Source: Alteribacillus bidgolensis
GTDB lineage: Bacteria > Bacillota > Bacilli > Bacillales > Marinococcaceae
Assembly (NCBI RefSeq): GCF_002886255.1
Contig: NZ_KZ614149.1
Coordinates: forward strand, 3,038,001-3,102,000
Length of the DNA stretch: 64,000 bases
Direction: 5' to 3'
In this document: in pieces, positions 25,847-35,180 of the stretch
Position numbering within the stretch: position 1 is the first letter of the stretch
Layout: each line of letters starts with the position of its first letter
Position numbers and translations under genes: made by a program
The notes under the pieces: model-generated
Seen by the model: only the letters and a program-made list of their open reading frames with translations
What the model was told of the DNA's origin: nothing
Database searches by the model: none

Positions 25847-26281
25847 TTATTTCTCAGGATCTTGAAGAGCAAAAACAAGTTCTGTTTCCGCTGCTATGGT
25901 ATCTCCCACTTTTGCCACGCCTTTTCCTTTTCCTATTTTTCCGCGTAATTTTAAAATCTCAACCTCGAGCGTAAGCTGGTCACCTGGTTTTACTTGCGAT
26001 TTAAAACGACAATTTTCAATACCGGCAAAAAGAGCGAGCTTTCCTTGATTTTCTTCTTTTTTCAGTATAGCAACAGCTCCTGTCTGGGCCAGTGCTTCGA
26101 TAATAAGTACACCTGGCATAACAGGGTAATCTGGAAAATGACCGTTAAAAAACTCTTCATTTGCCGAAACATTTTTCAAAGCAACGGCTCGTTTTCCTTC
26201 ATCTAGTTCTGCTACTTTGTCAATGAGTAAAAACGGATAACGGTGAGGGATAATGTCTTTAATTTCTTGTATAGATAGCAT
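25847..26281 (-). CDS. fabZ: 3-hydroxyacyl-ACP dehydratase FabZ
   Basis: A 144-residue hotdog-fold enzyme of type II fatty-acid synthesis that removes water from 3-hydroxyacyl-ACP. It shows HRYPFLLIDKV, the catalytic His in FNGHFPDYPVMPGV and the Glu in IIEALAQTG. AGGAGG lies before ATG 26281. The position after flhP matches the B. subtilis mbl-flhO-flhP-fabZ order, with an EpuA-like gene inserted between. Confidence 0.95.
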   Translation of the reverse strand: MLSIQEIKDIIPHRYPFLLIDKVAELDEGKRAVALKNVSANEEFFNGHFPDYPVMPGVLIIEALAQTGAVAILKKEENQGKLALFAGIENCRFKSQVKPGDQLTLEVEILKLRGKIGKGKGVAKVGDTIAAETELVFALQDPEK

Positions 26282-26342
26282 GTGATGGTCCTCCTTTATG
26301 TATACGAAGGGTGTAGTCCATTTAAAAATGGCCCTCTTTTAT

Positions 26343-26382
26343 TATACTTTGACCCTTTAGAAAAGGTAAACTTTCCTACAGT
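26343..26382 (-). repeat. R1 element fragment, copy g
   Basis: TATACTTTGACCCTTTAGAAA and AACTTTCCTACAGT match one half of the R1 consensus; the hairpin half is absent. Confidence 0.5.
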
Positions 26383-26390
26383 GCGAAAAA

Positions 26391-26417
26391 GAACTCCTTA
26401 CTAACAAGCAGGAGTCC
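26391..26417 (-). terminator. Terminator of the EpuA-like gene
   Basis: ACTCCT and AGGAGT pair, and TTCTTTTTCGC follows on the minus strand. Confidence 0.55.
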
Positions 26418-26431
26418 GCAATCATCATCCT

Positions 26432-26746
26432 TTATTTTCCATTCATAAAATTAAATAAGCTCTGCCACGTCTCCCAATTTAATATTTGAATGGATTTCCC
26501 CTCTCCTATGAGGGCATAGCCAACGATTAAACCAGCAATTAAACTAATGAGAAACAGCCCTAAAATAATAAGAAGCCTTACCCATATCGGCACCATTCTT
26601 ATACGGTCGTTAGAAAGTTTCTTATTAAATCGAAACCACTTCTTCTTTCCATCTTTTTCATTCGTTTCAGATAGAGTTTCGGTTTCTTTTTCTTTATGTT
26701 TTTCTTCAGCAGCAGGTGCTTTTAGTGATTCTTCTTTTTGGTTCAT
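26432..26746 (-). CDS. EpuA-like single-pass membrane protein (DNA-directed RNA polymerase subunit beta-like annotation)
   Basis: A 104-residue protein. A charged, cytoplasmic N-terminus (Lys/Glu-rich to residue 45) is followed by MVPIWVRLLIILGLFLISLIAGLIVGYALIGEG, the conserved transmembrane signature of the EpuA family (PF11772, from memory). The family is often misnamed RNA polymerase subunit beta. It lies between fabZ and flhP and may be cotranscribed with the flagellar genes. Function is not established. Confidence 0.75.
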   Translation of the reverse strand: MNQKEESLKAPAAEEKHKEKETETLSETNEKDGKKKWFRFNKKLSNDRIRMVPIWVRLLIILGLFLISLIAGLIVGYALIGEGKSIQILNWETWQSLFNFMNGK

Positions 26747-26776
26747 ATGTTTAATCTCCGTTTTTAAAATGATTCA

Positions 26777-27625
26777 TTAACCGCGAACGCTGTTAATCAG
26801 ACCCATCATTTGATCTCCTTGTGAGATAGCACGGGCATTAAAAGAATAATTACGCTGAGCGTTCATCATTTCTGTCACCGCTTTAGCCATATCCACATTG
26901 GATTGTTCTAAAGATCCTTGAATGAGTTGATTTTCTTCACCCGGAACAAACTCTACCACATCTGCTTCCTCTAAATCAAGTTCATCAAGGTCAGAAAAGC
27001 GGAAGTTGTTCCCTTCAGCGGCCTCTAGGAGCTGAGGTTTTGTGATGCGGGCCAATTCAATTTGTCCAATTTCAACCACTTCGTCATCCTCTAAAAGAGC
27101 ATCAATCGTTCCGTCTTCTTGAAGGGTAAAGTCCCTAGCTCCCGCCGGAATGTCCATTCGTTCTCCGTCCCCATCCACCAGGTAATCACCCTGGTTGTTA
27201 ACGAGTGTCCACCTGCCTGGACTTTCCGGGTTTTCTGATAGATAAAAAGATCCGTCTCTTGTATATTGGATTTCAGCTTCTCCGTCAGCAAGAGCCATAG
27301 ACTCCACTTGGAAAAACGAGTCTTCTTCTGTTATAGCAAAGTCTAACTCACGGTCTGTTTCTAAAATCGAACCTTGGTCTAATCGAAGGGATGTTTGAGC
27401 AATGGCTGCCCCTGTTCCAACCCGAAGTCCTTCAGGTGTCAACCGCCCCGCTGCATTTTGCGGAACCGGCTGATTATTTACTTGTTGAAATAAGAGATCA
27501 GAAAAGGTTGATTCTCTTCTTTTATAACCAGTACGATCACTGTTCGCCAAATTATGAGAAATTCCATCCAGCTGATGCTGGAGCTGTCCTATCGTATTAG
27601 CTGACGAAAGCATAGATGAATACAA
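26777..27625 (-). CDS. flhP: Flagellar hook-basal body rod-type protein FlhP
   Basis: A 282-residue FlgG/FlgF-family rod protein. The N-terminal flagellar rod motif is NTIGQLQHQLDGISHNLANSDRTGYKR. The C-terminal signature is QGSLEQSNVDMAKAVTEMMNAQRNYSFNARAISQGDQMM. The start appears to be TTG 27625 downstream of AGGAGG. It follows flhO by about 80 bases in the same operon. These proteins form the distal rod through which the flagellar axis passes the wall. Confidence 0.92.
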   Translation of the reverse strand: MYSSMLSSANTIGQLQHQLDGISHNLANSDRTGYKRRESTFSDLLFQQVNNQPVPQNAAGRLTPEGLRVGTGAAIAQTSLRLDQGSILETDRELDFAITEEDSFFQVESMALADGEAEIQYTRDGSFYLSENPESPGRWTLVNNQGDYLVDGDGERMDIPAGARDFTLQEDGTIDALLEDDEVVEIGQIELARITKPQLLEAAEGNNFRFSDLDELDLEEADVVEFVPGEENQLIQGSLEQSNVDMAKAVTEMMNAQRNYSFNARAISQGDQMMGLINSVRG

Positions 27626-27706
27626 CGGTCACATTCCTCCTGTTTTTCTATTTACGGCAGCTGCGCCTCTAGCTTAACCTTTATCTCACCAATCGGCGAG
27701 TTTTCT

Positions 27707-28537
27707 TTATCCGAGTCGTCCGATATCATTAACAGCTCTTTCCATGCTTTGGTCATAAGCTTGAAGAATACGCTGGTTAGATTCAAACAGCCGATAAGAG
27801 TTCATCATTTCTGTCATGGTCTCTCCAGGATCTACATTGGACCTTTCTAAAAACCCTTGATTTAATTGAAAGGTAATCTCATCATTTCCTATCGCACTAG
27901 GCAGTTCTTCTTCATCTGCTTCCCCTTCTAGGCGTAGCAGTCCACTTCCTTCTTTGACAAGGTCACTGGCATTTTCCGCGTAGGCAATATCAATTTGGCC
28001 TGCTTCCTCTCCTTCTTCATTTGTTACCAGCCCATTTTCATTTATAATAAAATTTTCATTTTCTACTTCAAGCGGCTCACCATCTTCACCCAGTACGTAA
28101 TACCCTTGACTTGTGGTTAAAAATCCCTCACCATCAACCGTCCAATTGCCGTTTCTAGTGTAACGCTCTTCGCCGTCTTCAATGAGTACGGTAAAAAACA
28201 GAGATCCTTGTTCTCCGTCTTCATTTTCAGGGAGTATCCCCTGCAGTAAGCCCACATCTGTATTATTGCCAGTTTCCATCATATCACCCTGTTCGAAATT
28301 CGGGGTGCGATCCTGCAAATAAACCCCAGTAGCCAGCTCACCAATCGGTGTCGACGTTCTTCCAAATGGCGTATGATTATTTTTAGCTTGAATGAGCATC
28401 TCGGGGAATGTTCTTGTAGAACCCTTGTCTTCTTTAAATCCGGGAGTATTGATGTTTGACATATTGTTATTGAGCATTTCGGTGCGGCGCTGCTGGGTAA
28501 TCATACCGGAAGCTGCTCCGTAAAAGCCTCTTAACAT
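27707..28537 (-). CDS. flhO: Flagellar hook-basal body rod-type protein FlhO
   Basis: A 276-residue rod protein with MLRGFYGAASGMITQQRRTEMLNNNMSNINTPGFK at the N-terminus and LERSNVDPGETMTEMMNSYRLFESNQRILQAYDQSM at the C-terminus, the flagellar rod/hook signatures. The start is ATG 28537 with GAGGAGG in front; an upstream frame extension lacks a site. It pairs with flhP and lies downstream of mbl as in B. subtilis. Confidence 0.92.
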   Translation of the reverse strand: MLRGFYGAASGMITQQRRTEMLNNNMSNINTPGFKEDKGSTRTFPEMLIQAKNNHTPFGRTSTPIGELATGVYLQDRTPNFEQGDMMETGNNTDVGLLQGILPENEDGEQGSLFFTVLIEDGEERYTRNGNWTVDGEGFLTTSQGYYVLGEDGEPLEVENENFIINENGLVTNEEGEEAGQIDIAYAENASDLVKEGSGLLRLEGEADEEELPSAIGNDEITFQLNQGFLERSNVDPGETMTEMMNSYRLFESNQRILQAYDQSMERAVNDIGRLG

Positions 28538-28553
28538 GTGTATTTCCTCCTCA

Positions 28554-28615
28554 TCTTGGCTTACCGCCAAATCCAAATGGCGGAAGATCGCAGCTTTTCC
28601 AATTCCTAAAGTAAA
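28554..28615 (-). repeat. R1 element fragment, copy b
   Basis: TTGGCTTACCGCCAA followed by TCCAAATGGCGGAAG and ATTCCTAAAGT. The central TATACTTTGATC block is lost. It lies between flhO and mbl. Confidence 0.6.
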
Positions 28616-28690
28616 ATAAAGTCGTTCTTCTATCTATGATTACCTGTCCAAATGAAGATTGCTTTGTCCATGCCGAAACCCTTAATTATT

Positions 28691-29695
28691 TTATATTTTC
28701 ACTTTTTTGCTGCTCATTTTGTCAAGGTTTTCAAGCAGGATCCCCGTTCCATTAGCGACACAATGCATTGGTTCTTCTGCAGTAATTACAGGAACCTTTA
28801 ACTCATCTACTAAAAGCTCAGTCATCCCATTAAGAAGAGCGCCTCCACCTGTTATAATAACGCCGCGGTCAATAATATCTGCTGAAAGCTCAGGCGGTGT
28901 CCGCTCCAAGACATTTTTAGCTGCTTGAACAATATGATTCACTGACTCTGTTAATGCTTCATAAATTTCAGTAGAATTGATTGAAATTGTACGCGGAAGA
29001 CCATTTACCATATCTCTTCCTCTGATTTCAAGCTCGTTTTCTCGTCCGCTAGGCGATACGGTTGCCACTTCTTTTTTCACTATTTCTGCAGTACGTTCCC
29101 CTATAAGCAGTTTGTATTTCTTTTTAATATGATTTAATATATCCACATCAAATTGGTCACCAGCTGTTTTAATTGAAGTTGCAGTTACAATGGAACCCAT
29201 CGATAATACTGCGACATCTGTGGTGCCCCCGCCAATATCAACTACCATATTGCCGCTTGGCTGAAAAATATCCATCCCCGCACCAATGGCCGCGACTTTC
29301 GGCTCTTCTTCAATAAATACGTTCTTACTTCCGCTCTTTTCTGCCGCTTCAATAATAGCCTTTTGTTCCACTGACGTTATATTGGTTGGACAGCAAATCA
29401 AAATCCGCGGTTTTGACATTACACTCTTGGCATTGATTTTCGTTAAAAAGTGTTTCAGCATTGCTTCTGTGTGGTCAAAATCGGCAATAACTCCATCTTT
29501 CATGGGGCGGATAGCCACAATATTTCCGGGGGTGCGCCCTACCATTCTAAATGCTTCTTCTCCTACCGCCATTACCGTTTTAGTATCTTTATCTATGGCA
29601 ACAACCGCAGGCTCATCCAGTACAATTCCTTGTCCTTTTATATGTATGAGCACATTGGCTGTACCTAAATCAATGCCAATATCCCTGCCAAACAT
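28691..29695 (-). CDS. mbl: Rod-shape protein Mbl (MreB-like actin)
   Basis: A 334-residue bacterial actin with GIDLGTANVLIHIKGQG (phosphate 1), MVVDIGGGTTDVAVLSMG (phosphate 2) and GVIITGGGALLNGM (adenosine) motifs. The Mbl identity rests on similarity in its N- and C-termini and on synteny (spoIIID-mbl-flhO). It organises peptidoglycan synthesis along the lateral wall. Confidence 0.95.
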   Translation of the reverse strand: MFGRDIGIDLGTANVLIHIKGQGIVLDEPAVVAIDKDTKTVMAVGEEAFRMVGRTPGNIVAIRPMKDGVIADFDHTEAMLKHFLTKINAKSVMSKPRILICCPTNITSVEQKAIIEAAEKSGSKNVFIEEEPKVAAIGAGMDIFQPSGNMVVDIGGGTTDVAVLSMGSIVTATSIKTAGDQFDVDILNHIKKKYKLLIGERTAEIVKKEVATVSPSGRENELEIRGRDMVNGLPRTISINSTEIYEALTESVNHIVQAAKNVLERTPPELSADIIDRGVIITGGGALLNGMTELLVDELKVPVITAEEPMHCVANGTGILLENLDKMSSKKVKI

Positions 29696-29719
29696 GCCTT
29701 CATTCCTCCTTCAAATGTA

Positions 29720-30043
29720 AAAACTCCCAATAATCTATTTCTATGGAACTCTTTTTATCTCACTTAGAATATTTTCATTCTAAGGTATCAAGTCGTTAGT
29801 CTCTAATATTGTATTTTATCACATATAGGATAAAATCGGAATATATTTGAAAATTTATGTCGAATAATGAAAGCAGTATAAATTATACGATCGAAAAGCT
29901 TGTCGTTAAGCTTACTTTGCTCTGCATGCTCGCCTGTTGTCAAAAAATCTTTTGTGTTTTTTATAGCATAAAAAATCGCCCCGATCCTGTAAAAACGGGA
30001 CACATGATTAGTTATTCCTTTTTTGACTCCGAACATACGTTAA
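29720..30043. other. Intergenic region between mbl and spoIIID
   Basis: It holds the presumed mbl promoter. No consensus promoter, gene or structured RNA stands out apart from the hairpin at 30044-30081. Confidence 0.4.
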
Positions 30044-30081
30044 GCTGTCTCAAAAGAGTCCCCACTCCCTTTTGAAACAGC
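30044..30081 (-). terminator. Hairpin after spoIIID
   Basis: GCTGTCTCAAAAG pairs with CTTTTGAAACAGC with one mismatch. The T-tract is weak on both strands, so it may be a terminator or an RNA-stability element. Confidence 0.5.
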
Positions 30082-30138
30082 CTGCTTTTACATAAATTCA
30101 TATAGGAGACGAGTCTTAATTCTTCTCCTACTTTGTTG

Positions 30139-30417
30139 TTAAGCTGAAGGTTCTGTTTCAAGCTGCTGTTTGTCTCTGCTATATTTTATTTTCGTCGCTT
30201 CTCCTCCCCGGAGGTGACGAATTGATTTATGGTACTCTAAAATATACTTTACTTTCTCAGCAAGTTCTGGGTTTATGTCAGGCAGCCTTTCTGTTAAGTC
30301 TTTATGCACTGTACTTTTAGAAACACCAAATTCTCTGGCAATCGTCCTTACTGTTTTGCGAGTTTCCACAATATACCTGCCCATCTTGATGGTTCGTTCT
30401 TTGATGTAATCGTGCAC
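30139..30417 (-). CDS. spoIIID: Sporulation transcription factor SpoIIID
   Basis: A 92-residue DNA-binding regulator of mother-cell genes. The helix-turn-helix is TVRTIAREFGVSKSTVHKDLTERL, and the basic C-terminal segment KIKYSRDKQQ follows. The sequence is close to B. subtilis SpoIIID. The start is GTG 30417 with AGGAGG at 8 bases. It lies upstream of mbl as in B. subtilis. Confidence 0.96.
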   Translation of the reverse strand: MHDYIKERTIKMGRYIVETRKTVRTIAREFGVSKSTVHKDLTERLPDINPELAEKVKYILEYHKSIRHLRGGEATKIKYSRDKQQLETEPSA

Positions 30418-30604
30418 ACCACTCGCCTCCTACTCCAATCTTGGTGATTTAGTACATTTTATTAATAGAAGGCGTCAGATATACCAAAAAGTCTGATAGG
30501 ACAAGGGTTTTGCTTGTATATTATTGAGAAAAAAGTTTTCGACAACCAGAAAGCTGTTGTTTTTTGTCGCTATTAAAGGAATTTTAATTTCTGGGTATAG
30601 GAAA

Positions 30605-30701
30605 ATTAGAAAAACTTGGCTTACCGCCAAGTCCAAATGGCGGAAACCGTAGTATTTCTTATACTTTGATCCTTTAGCAAAGTTAAACTTTCCTAAAGTA
30701 C
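30605..30701 (-). repeat. R1 element, copy c (complete)
   Basis: TTAGAAAAACTTGGCTTACC, then GTCCAAATGGCGGAA, TATACTTTGATCCTTTAGC and AACTTTCCTAAAGT. It is the near-perfect reverse complement of copy d (40921-41018). Confidence 0.8.
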
Positions 30702-30705
30702 AAAA

Positions 30706-30736
30706 AAAGGAGCGCTGTCCTGGGACAAGCTCCTTT
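30706..30736 (-). terminator. Terminator of the symporter-exonuclease operon
   Basis: AAAGGAGC and GCTCCTTT enclose an inner TGTCC-tgg-GACA stem. On the minus strand CTTTTTTTG follows. Confidence 0.8.
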
Positions 30737-30824
30737 CATTAGTTTTGTATTTCACTATAGGTTGTGGCGGACCGCGGTACGATATAGCTTTTTATTTTGA
30801 TCCAACTAGATAGAATCACATTGG

Positions 30825-31484
30825 TTAAAAAGGCATTTTCCTGATATCGTTGCGTGTAATTTCTATTAAGTCACCGAGTGTGCTTTTCCCTCGGTCGCTA
30901 ATATGGTGAAAAAGCTCAATTAATAAATGAGCGGTGGTAAGAGCATCTCCGAGGGCACTATGACGTTCAAAAATTTTGGAACCGAACTGTACGGCATAAT
31001 GAGTGAGATCACGCATATCCCAGGAAGGATTTAAATAACCGATCACATCCAGCGTGTCAATAAATAAAGGTTCATCAAATGTATATTTATATCGTTGTAA
31101 TTCTTTTTTTAACACCATAATATCAAACGCAAGGTAGTGGCCGACCCAGCCGCCGCTGTCATTTTTCTCTACAAATTGATAAAATGCTTCAATTGCTTCT
31201 AGCGCATTAGGAGCACCGTTTACTTGATTTTGTCGAATTCCAGTGAGCTTCATTATTTCCTGGGGAATATTGCGCCCGGGATCCACATACGTTTGAAAAG
31301 TGTCGTCTGTCACTTCCATTCCATCTACCTGAACTGCCCCAATTTCAATCATTCTGTCCTTGCTTCCAACAGCAAATCCGGTTGTTTCGGTATCAAACAC
31401 TGTAAAGCGCATTTCGTTTAAAGGAGTATCGAGCGGCATCTGGTTATTTAATTGGTAATGGAGGGATTTCTTTTTCCAAAACAT
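30825..31484 (-). CDS. DnaQ-like 3'-5' exonuclease (DEDDh)
   Basis: A 219-residue exonuclease of the DNA polymerase III epsilon family. Exo I is FTVFDTETTGF (Asp, Glu), Exo II is in WVGHYLAFDIMVLKKEL (Asp), and Exo III is in ERHSALGDALTTAHL (His, Asp). It lies 36 bases downstream of the DUF294 gene. The combination DUF4212-SSS symporter-DUF294-DnaQ-like exonuclease is a recurring neighbourhood in other bacteria, from memory. The link between the exonuclease and the transporter is unexplained. AAGGAGCG precedes ATG 31484. Confidence 0.85.
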   Translation of the reverse strand: MFWKKKSLHYQLNNQMPLDTPLNEMRFTVFDTETTGFAVGSKDRMIEIGAVQVDGMEVTDDTFQTYVDPGRNIPQEIMKLTGIRQNQVNGAPNALEAIEAFYQFVEKNDSGGWVGHYLAFDIMVLKKELQRYKYTFDEPLFIDTLDVIGYLNPSWDMRDLTHYAVQFGSKIFERHSALGDALTTAHLLIELFHHISDRGKSTLGDLIEITRNDIRKMPF

Positions 31485-31520
31485 TATTGTGTTCGCTCCT
31501 TTGTTCTTCCATTGCTTCCT

Positions 31521-32571
31521 TTACATCATGCCAAACGTATGGACGGTTTGGGATTGCAGAGAACGAATCGATTTTAAGGCAGATATTAACTCCTCTTTAT
31601 CTCTGGACTTCATTTGAGTGAATTTAATTTCACTTGAATTGCCTTCTCCTCGCATATATCGGTTCCAGGATTGTTCTACTCTGATTTTTAACACCACCTG
31701 ATATGCAAAATGCAGATCCTCGGCCGTTTGTTCACTTAATACAGACTTCTCTTTTAGGGAAGTAATCATATGAAGAGGAGTTTGACCGAATATACCGTTT
31801 TTTGCTGACAATATTTGTAAAGAGTGATGAAAAGGGAACAGGGCGTGTTTTTTTATATCTATCCCTTGTTTTTTTACTCTAAAAAGCGCACGGATGGGAT
31901 GGTCTAACGTAGGCACAGGGTTATTTTTTTCTTGTTCTGCTGCGCGGAACAAAAATATTTTTGATGTTTGAAGCTGCTCATGCACCATTCGGACAAACTC
32001 ATCTTTTAACGATGGGTCCCCGTATATATAACGAAAGGCAAGAAAGTTATGGCCAAGCAAAATATTTTCATTTGTAGCACGAAGCCCCCACGTTCTGAGA
32101 CGTTCTCTCCAATGAGAAATTTTTCCCCGCCAATTGGTTTCGCTTGCCATCATATTTCCATCACAGCGCTTGTATCCTGCCCGTTCGAGCCAATAAACGA
32201 TTTCATTTCCTAATGCCCGAAAATAAGTCTCTGTTCTTTCTTTCTCTTTTTCGCTTTCAGGATCCCCGTATACAAGAAAATGGTCCTGGTCAGTAAGCAT
32301 AAATTGCTCCGCTCTTCCTCCGCTGCCCATTAAAAAGAAAGCAAAAGCTGCTGGCGGTTCTCCGTATTTCTTCTTTACTCTTTGAAAAGCAAGATCAACG
32401 CAATGACGAACTAACCGATCATATAGCTTTGTTACTATTTCGAGAGTGTGAAGCGTTGGAATTTCATCCTGAATTAAATTGGCAAGGACATCGTAAATTG
32501 CGTTTTTTACAATTGGGAGTGTTTTTTCATCAGATGATTCTATTTCTTGTAAAATATCAAACTTCCCGCGA
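31521..32571 (-). CDS. C-terminal nucleotidyltransferase part of DUF294 regulator (frameshifted)
   Basis: This frame continues the protein encoded at 32557-33456. It reads from the A-tract as NRGKFDILQEIESSDEKTLPIVKN, without its own start codon. It contains the DUF294/GlnD-like nucleotidyltransferase motif MGSGGRAEQFMLTDQDHFLVY (Gly-Ser/Gly plus Asp-x-Asp) and a C-terminal helical DUF294_C domain (HALFPFHHSLQILSAKNGIFGQTPLHMI). An ATG at 32330 exists but cuts into the domain and has no binding site. The two parts would form one protein of about 645 residues. The frame change is in a run of ten A residues (32572-32581); nine would restore it. Confidence 0.75.
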
Positions 32572-33456
32572 TTTTTTTTTTAATAAGTCCGATAATGTAA
32601 TCATTCCGATGATTTTCTTGTGGTCATCCTCCTCTGCAACAGGAAGGTGTTTCACTCCGTTCATGAAAAAACTCGACATCGCTTCGTAATAATAAGCTTG
32701 CCTTGTGATGATGTAAGGATTTTTGCTCATAATTTCTGCAGCCGTGGTTTTCCCGTCTTTACTAAAAGCCACCACACGCTGAACCAAATCCTTTTCCGTG
32801 ATAATACCAGCCAAGTGTTTCTGTTCATTTTCCACGATGACGGAACTGGCATTTTCTTTTACCATTTTTTCTGCGACTTCAGCTATTGGTGTTTGGCTGG
32901 TTACTTTAACGGCAGGCGCAGTCATCATATCCTGCACCCTCTGAATAAACGGATCTGATTCTCCCCACTGATTGGCAAGATGGACTTGTTCAGCAAGAGA
33001 AGCGTAAATATCGCGAAGCCGCACTGATACTTGACGAAGCACATAATCTCTCACTTCTTCCTCGGTCCAGCGAGCTTCCATGACGGAATATGGGATGTGA
33101 AGGCATACAGCATCCTCAACCGCTCTCACTTCAACAGTGTAAGGATACTCGTAATGAGCAGGTTCACCAAGAAAATCAGCTAGACTAGAAAAACCGATAA
33201 TTTCTCCTCTTTCAAGCACTTCAAGTACTTCGTAGTTATTATTGGTTTCGTGAAAAGCTACGTATACCTCCGCTATGCCTTTTAAGATTAAGAGCAAGCC
33301 GTTTCGAGGGCTTTGCGAGTAAAGAATTCTTTCTGATATCTCGTATGTATTTATCGTGCATTTTTCCATAAAAGCGCCAAATTCAGCGGCAGGTGCGCCG
33401 CTGAATATGGGATGGTTATAAATTTGGTCATAATAAGCTTTATTTTCCTGTTCCAT
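32557..33456 (-). CDS. cNMP-binding plus CBS-pair part of DUF294 regulator (frameshifted)
   Basis: The N-terminal 299 residues of a putative signal-transduction protein. A cyclic-nucleotide-binding-like domain (about 15-135; ILYSQSPRNGLLLILKGIAEVYV) is followed by two CBS domains (about 165-290; VTSQTPIAEVAEKMVKEN and IMSKNPYIITRQAYYYEAM). It ends SDLLKKKSREV at a stop created by an A10 tract, after which the nucleotidyltransferase part continues in another frame. The start overlaps the 3' end of the symporter gene by 17 bases, suggesting translational coupling. CBS and cNMP domains suggest that it adjusts transporter activity to energy status (inference). Confidence 0.8.
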   Translation of the reverse strand: MEQENKAYYDQIYNHPIFSGAPAAEFGAFMEKCTINTYEISERILYSQSPRNGLLLILKGIAEVYVAFHETNNNYEVLEVLERGEIIGFSSLADFLGEPAHYEYPYTVEVRAVEDAVCLHIPYSVMEARWTEEEVRDYVLRQVSVRLRDIYASLAEQVHLANQWGESDPFIQRVQDMMTAPAVKVTSQTPIAEVAEKMVKENASSVIVENEQKHLAGIITEKDLVQRVVAFSKDGKTTAAEIMSKNPYIITRQAYYYEAMSSFFMNGVKHLPVAEEDDHKKIIGMITLSDLLKKKSREV

Positions 33457-35101
33457 CGTTCATCCAAACCTCGCCATCTTTGTATGTCATTTGTTCCGGG
33501 TAACGAAGATCAATGACATCATCTTGCAAGTGTTGGGCTGGCGGTGCTGTAACAAGCGATACGATCACACAAGCAAGGAAGTTAATAGGTACACCAATAA
33601 CCCCCGCGCCGGTGTCTTGGATACCAAAGAGCGTGATATCGTTCATCGCTAAGAAAATGTAGCAAAGCGTGCTGGCAAGACCAACAAGCATACCCGTAAC
33701 TGCACCTTGTGCGTTCATGCGTTTCCACCATACACCAAGGAACAGTACAGGGAAGAAAGTACCTCCAGCTAATGCGAACGCCCATGCTACAATCTGGGTA
33801 ATAACACCTGGCGGGTCTAATGCTACAAGACCTGCAACCACAGTGGAAAGGACTATGGCAATTCGGCCTGCGTTTAAGCGTCGTTTATCGGTAGCTTTTG
33901 GATTCATTAGACGATAATAAATATCGTGTGCAAAGGATGAAGAAATCGTTATGAGAAGTCCGCCTGCTGTAGATAACGCAGCAGCCATTGCTCCGGCAGC
34001 TACTAAACCAATAACAAACATTCCTAAGTTTGCGATTTCTGGTGTAGCCATAACGACCATGTCGTTTCCAACTGCAATTTCTGTCCAATCCAGCACACCA
34101 TTTCCATCTTGATCGGCTATTTCCAATAATCCAGTATTAATCCAGCTGTCTGTCCAGCCAGGAAGCTCATCCATAGGCTGGCCGGCCACCTGGGTCATCA
34201 GGATAAAACGGGAAAAAGCGGCATAAGCTGGTGCAGATAAATACAAGAAACCGATAAATAACAGTGCCCATGCCCCGCTCCAGCGCGCTGCTTTCATTGT
34301 TGTCACCGTATAAAAACGGACGATAACGTGCGGTAAGGCTGAAGTACCAACCATTAATGTAAATAAGAGTGCAATAAACTGACTTTTGTCACTTTCTGCA
34401 AACGGAGCAAAATATTCAGAGAGACCTAACTCCCGGTCAATCGCTCCGATTTCATCTACCACATTTCCATAAGTAAGCCAAGGAAGTGGATTTCCAGAAA
34501 CTTGTAAAGACATGAATACAATCGGAATAATATAAGCAACAATTAAGATGATATATTGAGCAACCTGTGTCCAGGTAACCCCTTTCATTCCGCCGAGTGA
34601 GGCATAAATCGCTATGATAACGACACCTATCATTGTTCCATACATTGCTGGAATACTAAATAGTCTCCCAATTACAACGCCGGAACCAGACAGCTGCCCA
34701 ATAATATAAGTAAAACTAATTATAATGGTTGCAATCGCAGCAATAAGACGAGCTGGATTGCTGTCAAAACGGTCGCCGATAAACTCCGGTACAGTAAAAC
34801 GGCCATATTTTCTAAGCTGAGGCGCAAGCAAAAACGTAAGCAGCAAATAACCGCCCGTCCAGCCCATAATATAAGCAAGACCGTCATAACCGAGCGCTAA
34901 TACCGTTCCGGCCATACCAATGAATGAAGCCGCACTCATCCAGTCCCCGCCGATTGCCATCCCGTTCCAGAATGGCGGTATCCCGCGGCTGGCAACATAG
35001 AAGTCAGATGTTTGTTTTGCACGATTAAATATAGAAATACCAATATATAATGCAAAGGTAGCAAGTATAAGGCCAAGTGATACTAAAGTTTGTGCATCCA
35101 A
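33440..35101 (-). CDS. Sodium:solute symporter, large subunit (SSS family, VC_2705-like)
   Basis: A 553-residue membrane protein with about 13 transmembrane helices. It has the SSS signature region (GGDWMSAASFIGMAGTVLALGYDGLAYIMGWTGGY) and AAALSTAGGLLITISSSFAHDIYYRLMNP, which carries Na2-site serines. It resembles ActP-type acetate or small organic-acid permeases. The immediately upstream DUF4212 gene is the usual small partner of this subfamily. A short hydrophilic insert (DQDGNGVLDWTEIAVG) resembles an EF-hand-like loop. Substrate is unproven; a monocarboxylate is the best guess. Confidence 0.88.
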   Translation of the reverse strand: MDAQTLVSLGLILATFALYIGISIFNRAKQTSDFYVASRGIPPFWNGMAIGGDWMSAASFIGMAGTVLALGYDGLAYIMGWTGGYLLLTFLLAPQLRKYGRFTVPEFIGDRFDSNPARLIAAIATIIISFTYIIGQLSGSGVVIGRLFSIPAMYGTMIGVVIIAIYASLGGMKGVTWTQVAQYIILIVAYIIPIVFMSLQVSGNPLPWLTYGNVVDEIGAIDRELGLSEYFAPFAESDKSQFIALLFTLMVGTSALPHVIVRFYTVTTMKAARWSGAWALLFIGFLYLSAPAYAAFSRFILMTQVAGQPMDELPGWTDSWINTGLLEIADQDGNGVLDWTEIAVGNDMVVMATPEIANLGMFVIGLVAAGAMAAALSTAGGLLITISSSFAHDIYYRLMNPKATDKRRLNAGRIAIVLSTVVAGLVALDPPGVITQIVAWAFALAGGTFFPVLFLGVWWKRMNAQGAVTGMLVGLASTLCYIFLAMNDITLFGIQDTGAGVIGVPINFLACVIVSLVTAPPAQHLQDDVIDLRYPEQMTYKDGEVWMNDGTGK

Positions 35102-35180
35102 GCGGATCCCCCCTAGTTAATGGTGCATATTTTTTTACATTGTTTTCTGTTATTTTTACTTACTCGTTGTAAGGTGGTTA

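Noticed and set aside
30430..30600. Sigma-E promoter for spoIIID
   Set aside because: A GTATATC-like element is present, but no acceptable -10 at the right distance was found by eye.
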